This document shows positions 19,901 to 31,796 of a stretch of DNA of 64,000 bases, piece after piece. The translations under genes and the position numbers were made by a program. Each line of letters opens with the position of its first letter. Position 1 is the stretch's first letter. The notes under the pieces were generated by a model, which worked only from the letters and a program-made list of their open reading frames with translations, was not told where the DNA came from and made no database searches. Source of the stretch: Linum tenue (taxonomy: Eukaryota; Streptophyta; Magnoliopsida; Malpighiales; Linaceae); the NCBI GenBank assembly GCA_946122785.1, contig CAMGYJ010000011.1, positions 9,300,001 to 9,364,000 of the forward strand, read 5' to 3'.

Positions 19901-21022
19901 TTTGGTTCGTTCCATTTCTAGTGCCAGAAAAAATTGAGGCATCGTGGTGAAATAGATTCAACGTCGCTGATTTTCCTACCCGGCAAAGGATCCTGTAGGC
20001 GCTGATGGTGAACAGATTATATAAATGACCGACGATATCCTCTTGATTTGTCAAATTTGCCACCACTTGGCGATTCCACAAAAAGCTTCATGAATGGGAA
20101 TCGTGAGTCTGCCCTAAATCTTTTTTCTTTGTTGCATCTGCATTCCATTTAAATTATACTAGATAGGCGGTGGCCGAGCTCCGCAACGGCCTTCGGTTGG
20201 TTTTATTGTTTTTGTTAGTTAACCCATTGTGTATATCATTCTATTTTAATTGATAGAACTAAAAATCGTCATAAACAACAAAAAAGTAATTAGTTATTGG
20301 GTGTTGGACTGCTATTCACTTACCCTAACACCATTATAATTTGAATTGAGGGACCGTAATACAAAATCATAAGAAAATATCAATAATCTTTATTGATCAT
20401 AATATAATAATTAACTACTTTTCTATATCAGCATTGATCCATAAGTTTTAGAAAGTAATCACCCTTGTCGTATGAAAAGTTAGTAGATCTATAATATGAC
20501 ACTTCAAAATCAACCTAACAAAACATTCCATGTATGCATTATTTTCCTTAGGATGTTGGTGTTGACTGATTGTTTAGAAGATAGTTTGGACAAATGAAGG
20601 AAAATGCATAAAAATTAAAGTCTAATACATAAAATAAGTCTTGAATGATATGGTCAATAGATCCACTTAAGGTTATGAAGTCTAATCCTCAAGAAGGTTT
20701 TTAAAACATTATGTGATTAATCTATAGAGTTGGAGTGAAAAATAAAAAGGGACAAATACGATATGAATGATTTATTTACTTCTAACTAGAAACGGTCATG
20801 AAAAATCTAGTAAGAGAATCGTGTGATCTCCTCTCCTCGCCATGAATAATTTCGAATGTTGAAAAATCCCCGAGAACCACCCTTCTCTACATGTCCCACA
20901 ACCCCACCGACCTTTCACAGTGTGGCGATTGTGAAGTAAACTAATCTAGAGCGTACTTATAGCAAATAGTCATTTGATTTCAAAACGAATATTTAAATGT
21001 TAACAAACACATTGTTTGGTCA
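19901..21022. other. AT-rich spacer with another Helitron-like start
   Basis: TATACTAGATAGGCGGTGG followed by CCGAGCTCCGC near 20156 resembles a Helitron 5' end. No coding region is recognised. TTATCATGTT at 21023-21032 is the left duplication of the next element. Confidence 0.35.
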
Positions 21023-21032
21023 TTATCATGTT

Positions 21033-21802
21033 GGAAATTCCTACAATACCTTGAAGTTATTGTAACTTGATGTTTTTGACCTGCTATAACAAGTTTCACA
21101 AGTCGCATTATGTAAAATACAATAGGCATTACGTAATGGTTACGTAATGTGTGTTTATCTTACGTAATAGTTGAAAAATGTCATTACAGAAACCTTACAT
21201 AATAGACACTCATTTTACGTAATGAATATTAACCTTTCGTTACGTAATTTGTTAAATCATTACGGAAGGCTTACGTAACGCTTCTAATTTAACTGTTACG
21301 TAAAAAATAACTATCATTACGTAACCTTTATGTAATAGATGCATACTTTACATAATAGTTGTAAAGTGGCATTACGGAAGCCTTACGTAATGGATGGTCC
21401 TTTAACGTAATGAATATTAATCAAGTTACGTAATGTGGTAAGTCATTACGGAAGTCTTACATAACACTTCTAATTTAACTGTTACGTAAGAAATAACCTT
21501 CATTACGCAACCTTTTCGTAATGAGCGTGTATTTTATGTAACAGTTGTAAAATGTCATTACAGAAGCCTTATGTAATAGACGATGCTTTTACGTAATGAA
21601 TATAAATCTAGCGTTACGTAAAACGATAAGTCGTTACGGAAACCTTCCGTAACGGTTATAGTTTAACTGTTACGTAAGACTAACAAGCATTGCGTAATTG
21701 TTACGTAATAAACATTATTTTTTCATAATGTGATCTATAAAACCTGCTATAGCAGGTCAAAAAGGTCAAGTTATAGTAACTTCAAGGCATGGTAGGAGGT
21801 CC
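21033..21802. mobile_element. Mutator-like non-autonomous element with TACGTA-rich tandem core
   Basis: Inverted termini of roughly 60 bp are seen: left contains CCTTGAAGTTATTGTAACTT and TTTTTGACCTGCTATA; the reverse complement of the right contains CCTTGAAGTTACTATAACTT and TTTTTGACCTGCTATA. Flanks TTATCATGTT (21023-21032) and TTATCGTGAT (21803-21812) match at 8 of 10, a duplication length of Mutator type. The core has three copies of a ~187-bp unit (landmark AACTGTTACG at 21291, 21477 and 21665) dense in TTACGTAA and its one-base variants. No ORF. Confidence 0.75.
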
Positions 21803-21812
21803 TTATCGTGAT

Positions 21813-22230
21813 TCCTTTTAAATATTTATATACGTCTTATAATCTAAATACTTAATGCATATCGATACTTATATATAAAGTAAACAAACATATTATTTGA
21901 ACGTTATCTTGTTTCCTTTTGAAATTAATCAAGATCTCATAGATAGTTCTAGTCCTACTACCCTTAATTCTAGTCCTACTATACCCTTTTATTGGGATCG
22001 ATTCACTGTTGTTTATTTTCAGTTACATATGCTTAAATTGCCACCAACAACAAATAAATTGTCTAATTTTTGTAAAAGGAAGCAGCCTCCGCACGCATCC
22101 TTACAAAATAAACACTCCAATACAGACTCTTAGTCTTAGGTAAAAGTAATGGAATAGGCCCGTAGGGGTTGGAGGCTTGGAGAAAGAGAGTACCCAATCT
22201 TTATTAAGCAACAGTAACTAAACTTCAGGT
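21813..22230. other. AT-rich spacer
   Basis: No recognised gene. GCAACAGTAACTAAACTTCAGG near 22208 is the shared right-end motif of the Helitron-like repeats and runs directly into copy B. Confidence 0.4.
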
Positions 22231-23845
22231 TTATATATATTAACTAGGTGGTAATGCTGCGCTTTGTCGCGGGGCGAAGATGGCCTATGGGCATGTATTA
22301 TGTAGCCGGTTATGCTGTTTTGTTAGTATTATTAGTCTAAAATTAATTTTTCGTTAGCAGTTTGTTAGTAATATTGACTTGACAATATGATATGGATTGA
22401 GAAGAGATATATGGCGGTCAACATCCATTTTTTTTAAAATTTTGGTTAGTAAATGATATTTACATAAACCCAAGTAGATCCATTGATAATGGGTAGGGTA
22501 TGGGTGACAGCATATATGGGTTTGGAAGTTTGTATACCTTTTGCTTCTCTCTAGAGTTTTTCTTTTTTCACCCAGGCTAGAATTTTCAACAAATATACAT
22601 GGAATGTTTAGCTAGATATCTACACATATAAAATCTCATAGTGGAAAATAATGACTTTCTAATAAGTAATAACCATATTTATTTATTTTTAATTGGGCTC
22701 GACATTGAGCTGAAAAAATTTGGTCGTTTATAGTTCAATTATTACTTCTCTAGACTGTTTGTGAGTCGTGTATGCACCAGTTCATACTTGTGATTATAAT
22801 ACATAAAAATAGTATACTAATTAGGGTTAGGCGAAGAAGGCAAAGAAAGAAATAAAGAAAGGGTTATGGAAGGCGAGTGAAAAATGAAACGAAAAGGAAG
22901 TAGATAATTGAAAAGCTTTGACTAATTCTTTTAGTTGGCCGTCAATACAACAGTCAACTCTTTGCATTGTAGCAATTTATCGACACTTGCTATGTAGATG
23001 TCGCATATTTTGTTACACGTAGTTAGTAGAAGTTTGTTTAGTACCCCCATAAATGTACTGAAAGAGTTTATAAATTTTCTCTTGCAATCTTTTAAAGTCG
23101 TATCTCTTTTATCATTTATTTAATGTTTCACGTAATGAGCAAATATAAAATGGTCGAATTTTCTCTTATAGTTGAGTGATACAACATCTTGTATTTACAA
23201 ACTAAATTTATACTTTTATGTTATGGTGGATTGGATTCATGGATTCAAGTGAAATCTAAATTAGGGTATCAAAATGTAAATTGTTAGACAACAGACTGAA
23301 CATCATTTTTATATATATTAATTAATGTTATGGTGGATTGGATTTATGGATTCTAGTGAAATCTAAACATTGGGCAAATATGTAAATTTAAAAAATTGAA
23401 GGTACGAAAATCTCATAATAATTTTTCAATGATTTTATATTAAAATTAAATTTGGGGTATCAAAATGTAAAATTTACATTATAGTGACTAATTTTTTATT
23501 TAATTAAATTTTGGGTATCAAAATATAAATTATTAGGCAAATGTAACCTAACTAAAAATAATTGTTCAATAATTTTATATTAAAATTAAATTTGGGATAT
23601 CAAAATGTAAAATTTATATTATAGTGTCTAAGATGTGATTTAATTACATTTTGGGTATCAAAATATAAGTTTTTAGGCAACAGTAACCTAACTAAACATA
23701 ATTGTCCGATAATTTTATATTAAAATTAAATTTGGGGTATCAAATTTGAAATTTACAATCATAGTGACTAAGTTGTGATTGAATTAAATTTGAAGTATCA
23801 AAATATAAATAATTAGAAAACAGTAACCTAGGTTCATGTTTATAT
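22231..23845 (+). repeat. Helitron-like AT-rich repeat, copy B (uninterrupted)
   Basis: It begins TTATATATATTAACTAGGTGG followed by GTAATGCTGCGCTTTGTCGC. It matches copy A in the same order but lacks the hAT element and the LINE, so it shows the empty sites. Its 3' part (23395-23815) is a minisatellite with the unit seen at 18614-19000. It ends with an AACAGTAACCTAGGTTCATG and TTTATATATATA motif. Non-coding. Confidence 0.55.
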
Positions 23846-24067
23846 ATATATATTAATGTATGATCCTCTCAGTAGCAGCATTATGTTTGCGGGCCATCGA
23901 GGGTTGTTTACAAAATTGTTCCATGTATGTTTTTACCAATTCTTTCGACACTCAACTACTGTCAAGTTTTCAGGAGCGACTCCATTTAAATGTCATCCGT
24001 GTAGTGGTGGTAAGATGGAGACACTTTATCTAATCCAATTTTGCTTTAATTAGTTAAATGTTTATAT

Positions 24068-25825
24068 TTGGTCACTAGAAATATTTAAATTCAATATTAG
24101 TCACTCAAATTAGTTAAATGGTTCAAGTTTGGTCACTATCCGTCCAACTCCGTTAACTTTTGCTTACGTGGCAGTCAACTTTTACAGTTGACTGTTAAAT
24201 GTGTAACATGGCAATTAAAAAATAACAAAATAAAAAAAATTAATTATTTTAAATTTCCAAGTCATTATTACACTATTAAATATAAAAAATCTTTTAGTTG
24301 TGGCCTCCATCACCGGCGCTGGACATACCTCAACAGCGTGGGATCTGGGTTCGTTGCCACGGCGGCGGAATTGATCGCCGAGAAATGGCTCAATAATCTC
24401 AAATTCGTTCACCGGAGCAAGCAGGGAGGAAACAAACAGCGTCTCCGGCCAAGACCCTAGAGTTAATACTAAAAAAAAATACCTTAACGTCCTGGATCTC
24501 TTACGGTGAAATAGGTGTGTTGTCGGTGAGTGAACCGTTGAGTGGGTCGCTGCTGTGTGAAAGCCTGCCGGAAGTTCTCGGAGACACCTCTTGCTGGATA
24601 TCGGAAAAACAATTTATCAAGAACAAAACAGAGCAATGGACATTAGTCAGAAGGATTGGTTTAATGGAAAAATTATTCAGGTACTCTGTTTCTCATTACC
24701 AGCTCAGTAAGGCCTCAAGAAACGGACAAATGCTTCACCTAATTACGGTCGATTATTAAAATGATAAAAAAAAACCAAAAAAATCCCTTGATCTATTGAA
24801 ATGAAACGACAAGACTCGGGAAAACTAAGGATTCATCGAAGTTGACCTCCCCTGATTCACTATTAATTAATTTAATAAAGAAATGGCAACTGAAATGTGC
24901 GGGAGGTAGGTACTCTGTTTTTCTTCCTCCTATTCTTCTCCACTAGACGTTACAAAGGAGAGCATAAAGGGGGAAAGAAGCTCACTGAGTGGGACAAGAT
25001 ACGGTCCATGACTATTTGGGAGGTCTCGGAGGAAGCAAACAGCGGCGGCGCTGCATCCTCTCGTCCACCAGAGCCTTCGCCGTCCCGTCGGCCTAGACAC
25101 CGTCACTCTACTTCTCTTTGCTATCACCGGTAGTCTGTATATCAACCCAATTGATCTAATTTCTTGTTTCCTCCAAGTCGAAGAGATGAAAATGAGAGGT
25201 AACTTTTGGGGCGGACGAAATCCCTAGAGAGGGTTTGTGACGGAGAGATGCATGAATGAAGGAAGAAGCTGTTGTGATGAAATCGACCGCCACTGCAAAA
25301 CAGGGGAACCACTACAGAATATCTTCTTCCCCGAACGCCCGACATCCTCTCCCTTAGCACTCTCGACCGATTCGGACTTACCGGGAACTACTACGCCAAA
25401 CATCGACCATCTTCACTCAACCTTCCTCGCCATCTGGTTCCGCCGCCGTTGAAAGCTCCAGAAATTAGGTTATGGGTTTGGTCAACAATAGACGGCGGAG
25501 GAGGCAAAGGGGCAAAGTTCCTGTTCATTCTCCCTTACCTAGTCCCCACCGGCGATTCTCCTGGAAGAAGAAAAGATGGGCTTCTTTGATGTTCAACTCC
25601 TCCCATCAATTCACGGAAACACAGATCCACCACTCTGCTTGTGCCGGTGACAATTAAAAGTATTGTATTATTTTTTAATTGCCACGTCACATATTTTACG
25701 GTCAACTGTAAGAGTTGACTGCCACATAAGCAAAAGTTAACGGAGTTGGACGGAGAGTGACCAAACTTGTAATCTTTAACTAATTTGAGTGACCAAGACT
25801 GGATTTAAATATTTTCAGTGACCAA
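24068..25825. mobile_element. Element with long inverted repeats and gene-like cargo
   Basis: About 155-bp inverted repeats lie at 24068-24223 and 25668-25825. The left contains TCCAACTCCGTTAACTTTTG then GGCAGTCAACTTTTACAGTT; the right is the reverse complement with about 10-15% differences. Each repeat contains several TTGGTCACT sub-motifs. The interior is GC-rich with short frames (24300-24460, 24517-24759, 25030-25660) that look like captured exons, but I cannot identify a protein. A Pack-MULE-like element is a reasonable guess; no target duplication was found. Confidence 0.5.
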
Positions 25826-26785
25826 TTTTGAATGTTTTTTTGTAATCTCAGTGACCAACCATACAATTACTGAATCGCTATTCGTCGCCCTAAAATGCAC
25901 CAAATTTACAATCTTACCCTTTCACCCCAATTTCCCTAAACAAACAATCTGTTATCCTGCTAACCGTCGCCAACCTCAACCACGACGCTGCTGTCACTGT
26001 GGGATTCCTTACTCCGGCAGCTGCCCACCTCAACCTAACCGTCGCTGGTGCTCGCTGCTGGGATCGAGCCAGAGGAGTAAGAAGACAAAGAAGAACACTG
26101 CCGCCTAACTCCTTTGTCCTGCTGCTGATAATTATTCTCTCCAGCCCACTGGCCACCCAAATCCAACCATCGCCGCTTGTCTACTGCTGATGCCGGATTC
26201 TTCTATTAGTAAATTATCTTTGCATCATAAGTCAAATTGTAGTTGATTGGTTGGCATAGCCGTAGGGCCTGTTGATGAAGAAGAAATGGTGTAGAATACA
26301 AGAAGGGTGCATTTGTATTTTTGTTTCCAGGCGCCGGAAGGGTGAAAATCCATCTCCGGCGTGATTGGGTTTTCAATTTTTTTGTTTGTTATTTTGGGGT
26401 ATTTGTAACCTTTAATTCATTAATTTGTTTTTTGATATTTTATTTTGTTATTGAGTATAGTTGTATGGGTTGTTTTACTGTTTATATAAATTTTGAAAGA
26501 TAGGAATTAAGTTAAGGTTATTTGAGTCATTTTAATAAAAATTAGGGCGACGAATAAGGTGTTTTAGGGCGACGAATAGCAATGCCCAACAATTAACCCA
26601 TTATTAAACCCATAAGTGTGTTACTGTTTCATTAGGAATTTGCTACCTGAACGGGTTGTCACTTTCTTTGCTCACCCATGGGAAGCCTTAATGAATTAGT
26701 CAAAAATGCATGGAGCTTGTGGCATTTTTCGATTAATTTTTACTCACATGTATCCCAACCTCGGAGGAAAATATGAGGGTTTAAT
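25826..26785. other. Spacer, no recognised gene
   Basis: Short frames at 25818-26190 are Pro/Cys-rich and overlap on both strands; none resembles a known protein. The right part is T-rich. Confidence 0.4.
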
Positions 26786-27232
26786 TAGGAATGATAATGG
26801 GTAGGTTCAGTTCGGGGCGGGTATCTAGATATATATTCATACTCATTTTATGGTACATTAGGTTCAGATCGGGTAATTTATTATAGGTTGCACGTCGGGA
26901 CAAAACGATCCATAAATTTAACAAGAAAAAAATTAGAAATATTTATTTTTTCATTGAAAAACCAAGAAGCAAACCATGTATGATAAACTTAGTTAAATTA
27001 TTCGAGAACATTAGGTTTTCACCTTTTTACAACTTCGTTATAGCTTAAATTTGAGGTAACAAAAGTAAAATTCTAAGTAATTTGAATAAAATTACATATA
27101 ATTTTACCAAAAAACAGTCGAGAAAGGGGCGGGTCAGGGTAGGCTGGGTCTAGGAGATAACCATGTCTGCCCAACCCTAAAACAAGCAAACCAGGTAGGA
27201 TAAAACGGGTCATGTCGAAATTGTCATCTCTA
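26786..27232. mobile_element. hAT-like MITE remnant
   Basis: The left end is TAGGAATGATAATGGG; the reverse complement of the right end is TAGAGATGACAATTTCG, a TAGRRATGRYAAT type terminus. No matching 8-bp flanks. A second such end (TAGGGATGGCAAC) begins at 27235 with GGGTA/TACCC-rich sequence to about 27415 but no intact partner end. Confidence 0.45.
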
Positions 27233-28160
27233 GTAGGGATGGCAACAAAATCCGAACCCACGGGTATCCTACCCTACCCAACCCGGTCAACGCGGGTAAA
27301 ACCCATGTTGACGGGTTTTGGGCCGGGTTCGGGTTTAAACGCGCTACACCATCACCGGTTTGGGTTGGGTTTGGGTTTAGTCGAACCCGCCCCATGGGTA
27401 CCCGCCCACACTCATATAATTAATTTTTTCGGTATATTCTCTAAACAATATATCTTCCTTAAACAACTAATCTTCTTTATGTTTGTGGAGACATGTCTAA
27501 TTTGTTCTTTCTAATTGTCGCAACCGTCCCTCCGGGGGGTCCGTGTGTCGTCGCGTCGGCATTTTTTGGGAGTCGCCATCGATCTTACTTGGAGTGGATC
27601 GAACACTCTTAGGATCGGCTCTAACCTTAGGGTCAGAACCGAGATATGGTCTGCGAAAATAAAAATTGGGTTCGGGAGTACGGTTACGTGTGGGGAAGTT
27701 AAGCAACACCCCCACAACGCCCTAAATCGGTACTACTTAAGTCGATAAGTTTTTATGCGAGTTGGGTGTATTTTAGTAATGATTTTATAATTTTAGGGTC
27801 CCATTGGACCATTAAAAAAAATATTAAATCTTATTAACTGTAATTTAATTGTACGTCCACTGACGTATACGATAAAGTTAATTGGTTAGTTGGACTCGAA
27901 CCTTATCGGTTGCCTACGTACCCGTTAGACGGGATCAAAGTCCACGTAGTTCGTTTGAACTTTGACAATTTAATTGTAATCACGTTCCATTGATCACGAT
28001 TTTCTTACTATGATTTTGTTAATAGGATTTTAAATTGATTATTTCAAGGATTTTTTGTATTAGGAAGAAGAAGTAAGATAAACTCAAAGCGCATTCAACA
28101 TTTTCGTATTAAGGATTTTAAATTATAAATTTGAACGGGATGATTAAATTTACATAATAT
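27233..28160. other. Degenerate repeat sequence
   Basis: 27235-27415 is a GGGTTCGGGT-rich remnant. 27510-27780 (GTCGCAACCGTCCCTCCGGG, GGGAGTCGCCATCGAT) looks like a fragment of a retroelement non-coding region; I cannot place it further. No gene. Confidence 0.35.
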
Positions 28161-28164
28161 AGAC

Positions 28165-28245
28165 TAGCAGCCCAGCTGGTTAAGTTGCCAGCACCGGGCG
28201 TATTTGTTAGCCAGAACGAGGGATCAAAACCCGCCCATCCCCTTT
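28165..28245 (+). ncRNA. tRNA-like/SINE-head candidate
   Basis: CAGCCCAGCTGGTTAAG (from 28168) resembles a Pol III A box and GGGATCAAAACCC (28220-28232) resembles a B box, with about 40 bases between, the spacing of tRNA-derived SINE heads. No cloverleaf was established and no clear 3' tail or duplication is seen. Confidence 0.3.
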
Positions 28246-28261
28246 TAATCGTCGCTTATTT

Positions 28262-28409
28262 TAGTTTCAGAGAAAGGGGAGGGTTAATTTCGTAAATTCA
28301 CAAAAACATGGTGGCAAGGCCACGTAATAAACAGGTAGTTTCAGAGAAAGGGGAGGGTTAATTTCGTAAATTCACAAAAACATGGTGGCAAGGCCACGTA
28401 ATAAACAGG
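28262..28409. repeat. Perfect 74-bp tandem duplication
   Basis: Units 28262-28335 and 28336-28409 both begin TAGTTTCAGAGAAAGGGGAG and end AATAAACAGG. I see no differences between the copies, so the duplication is recent. Confidence 0.85.
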
Positions 28410-28760
28410 AAACCCTAGGGGCATTTTTTCGTTTTAAAACTCATGGTATATAAGTGTTTTAACCTAAACCCTAATCAACCTAACTACTGCCGCCGCTCAA
28501 CCCTCTCTTGTTCTCCCTCGATTCTTCTCCTCTCGCCTCTCTTCTTGAGAAACCAAACCCAAGCCGCCTAAGTTCAACAACCGCCGCCACTCTCCTTCTC
28601 CATCTATCGTCTTTCTTCGGGAAGCCAAACAAAACCCTAGCCACCCAAACAACGCCGCCGTCACTCTCTTCTTTCCTCTCTCCCTCGCGTTCTCCCTCTC
28701 TAATCCGAGAAAGGGAATCGCTCGTATCAACCTAGAAGGTCTCGATCTAGGTAAGATCCT
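28410..28760 (+). promoter_or_regulatory. Promoter and 5'UTR-exon-like segment
   Basis: Telo-box AAACCCTAGG at 28410, TATA box TATATAAG at 28447-28454, then AAACCCTAATC at 28466 and a long CT-rich leader, ending at a good splice donor ATCTAG|GTAAGA at 28750/28751. This is the layout of plant ribosomal-protein-type genes. No coding exon is found downstream, so it may be a captured or orphaned 5' end. Confidence 0.4.
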
Positions 28761-31700
28761 GGACATGCATGTTCTTTCTTTCAACTTACTTGTTGATTTT
28801 GAGGGGTTTTTTTCTTGGGTTAATAGCATTTTCTGCCCCTGTACTATGACGGTGTAACAAACGTGCCCCTGTACTATTTTTTTGCACAAAAATGCCCTTA
28901 TACTATTACGTCGTAACGGACCTGCCCTTCCGTTTTGATTTCTGTTTACTCACCATTCAATAGGCCTGCAAATTACCCAATTAACCTTGTTTAATTATTT
29001 AATATCCCTAAAATCCAATTAATTGAAAATTAAACCTATGAATCCCTCCCAAACCTTCCGTCTTCCCTCTACTACCTCGATTCTCCGAACCAGAGAAATC
29101 AGGCCATCAACTCCAGTAGCTTGTCACTGAAAGAGCTACACAACTTTTTCTCAGCAAGGGCTCTCCCCCGTCCTGGGATTATCCGCCATTTTCGACAGCA
29201 TCCCACCGCCAAGCGAGCATCAAAACCCGCCGAACACGGATCTCCTTCCCCTGCCAATTCCCCCATCCCCTGCACACCCACGAACTCTTCCTCTCTAGTT
29301 ATTCTCCGAGTTTATTTTTCTTTCGTCTAACCGCCTTCTCTTGTTTATTTTTGTCGGAAATTGGCCCAAAATCGAGGAGGCTTCCCGATATGCTCTCCTT
29401 TGCCGAAACGACAGCGACGAGGGGTGAATCTTACCCTCTGGTAAGATTTTCTCACATGCATGTCCGTTTTTAGTTGGATGTAATGAATTAAATCGAGATA
29501 TAATTTGTTTTATTTTTGTTTTGTTTATGTTTTTGTTTCGGATCTCTGCCGAGGGAAGGGAGAGGCGGTGGTCGCCGGCGGCGCGGCCTGTGCCAGAGCC
29601 GACGGCGAGGGTTTTGGTTTTGATATCCTTTTTTTTTAAATTTGTTGTTCTGGGTTGCTCACTGAATTCGGGTTCTAAGTCTTAAATAACTACGAACCCA
29701 TTTCTTAAATCTGTTGGGTGAAATGGTGTTTATGGTAAAATTTGGTTAATCGTTTGTTTCGCTGGGTTTTTTAACTAATGGTTGAAGGGAACCCGAAAAT
29801 CACAGCCACTGCTTGTGATTTCAAAATGGAAGAAAAGGTTTTGTTCCTGGGGGTGGGGTTTTGGGATAGATGTATTAAATTTAGTTTTTTTTTTGTGTGT
29901 CGATTATTGCTTATCAAGTTATCATGTGATAAGCAGGATTTTTATGTGGATTTGGATATTGTTAAAGAAAAACAACTTAGAGAATTTAGCTAAGGTTTAT
30001 TGATTAAAAGGAATCTTAGAGCAACCTAATCACAATCATTACCAGATCTCAACTATAGCTTTTATTAGTTTAAGATTAACTGATTTTCTCTTGGTCTTAT
30101 GATTTGTTGGTTGATTGGGATGTTCAACTTTTTTATTAGCTTGCTTTATACCATTGGGAACTTTAGAAAACTGCTATCTTAGTGGTTGACTAAACTAGAA
30201 ATCACTACCAAGTCTCATGGTGTATGTGGGTTCTTTACTTGAGATTTGGATCTAGCACTATCTTTGCAATAAGGAACATGAACAGATCAGATTTAATACA
30301 AGCAGATGTAACCAAATTGAAGTACAAGAGTCAGATCTTACTTCTAGTTGCTTTAATAATTGAGATGGTAAGTTGATATCAATGAAAGCAAGTATGTAGT
30401 CGCAATAGTAAAGCTCCAATCATTCACCTACTTATTGAGATAATATGAAAGCTTTCTATCACTATTTCATGCCATGTTTTTTCTCAGGGTGAATGATTAT
30501 TATTAACATAAGTAAAGGAAATATAGTGTCTTAACTTGGGTTTGAGAATCACCAACCTGATGTTCTTGTTTTTGATGGCTTATTGCTCCGCTCTATCCTT
30601 CGATTTTCCCCTGCTTCTGCTTGCTGCTTATTGTTTCTGCCCTTTTCTTGAGCATCGGCTGCCCTTTTTCTTATCAAGCTTGCTGTGTATTTTTTTTGTG
30701 CTCTCCTCCCTCTTTTTTTGGATTTCCAGCCAGAAGTCCCCCTCTGTTTTTAGCCGACCTCCACTTTTATATCTGGTTTTTTACTATTCATTTGGGTGTG
30801 CTGTCAATTGTTTGTTCGGTTTGCAGAAGAGCTGGCCATTTTCCTCCTTTCAAGAAGTAGCAGTAATCATTGTTGGCCTTTGGGATGAGATAAGGCTGTT
30901 AGAAGTCGGTTGATCCAAGTTGACCGAAGATGACCCGTTGACTTTGTTTGACTGGGCTGGTTGACTTGTGGACTGGGCCGAAAATTACGGGCCTGGATTG
31001 GGTTTATGGTTTGAGAATTGTGCTACTGGTGTGGGTTTGTTTCTGATAGGTTTTTTTTAATGTATAATTACTAAGTGTATCTTAAAGGTTATAAATTGTA
31101 ATTTGTAGTTACACATTTATTTATTTTATTGCCTTCATAATTAGATGATCATTGCATGTATTGCTCAAACATTCAATTGATTCTTCCATCCCAATTTGCT
31201 TGCTTCTCCAATTTTAAACCATATCCAAACTTCTAATCAACGTTTCCCAAACCATGGATTACTACCATTCGTCCATTTGACCACCTTTAGACCAATGTGA
31301 CCAATTGTAAACTGAATACAATGATATTAGTATAGGTCGTGACAACACACTATTGTTATTCTAAATAAAGCGAATTTGATAGCCATTAGCTACTGCTAAT
31401 CCTATCTAGTACAAATGTTCAAACTAAATAAAAAGAGGACTTGGAAATCGTTGGTACTTATTGATTTGCCACCGCTAATCTCAACCAACCTCGTCCAAAT
31501 TTCACTTGAGTTTCTTTTTAAGTTGGATATTCTTTTGAGTTTTGAGTAGGATGGTTGCTCCGGACAAAATGTGGTGTCTACAGTTGCCCCCCTTTGTATA
31601 TCTCTTTGTATAAAGAGTTATACAAAGTTCTTATAAAGACACCACATTTTCTAGAAGTATCATGATGGTTGTGTTAGGGTCCTTGAAATAGGATGTGATT

Positions 31701-31796
31701 TGAGGATGATGTTAGGATAGTGAGTGATTTGGTGTGTTTGTATAAGATTTCCGATAGCGAGAACTTCAGTTTCTTTTATAGTCTTTGCCACTGATG
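28761..31796. other. Intron-like and degenerate sequence, no recognised gene
   Basis: 28830-28950 contains the 'cccctgtactat' type repeat common at ends of plant elements. 29080-29640 is another GC-rich leader-like stretch with TCTGGTAAGA near 29436. 30536-30913 has a hydrophobic frame from T-rich sequence. 31560-31650 contains an imperfect inverted repeat of GTGGTGTCT. Confidence 0.35.

Noticed and set aside
24215..24412. Minus-strand frame with NEFEIIEPFLG, slightly like ribosomal protein S2
   Set aside because: Only about ten residues agree and the following residues do not fit; too weak to call.
30536..30913. 125-codon hydrophobic frame as a membrane protein
   Set aside because: T-rich intergenic DNA with frames open in two phases and no recognisable motif or gene structure.
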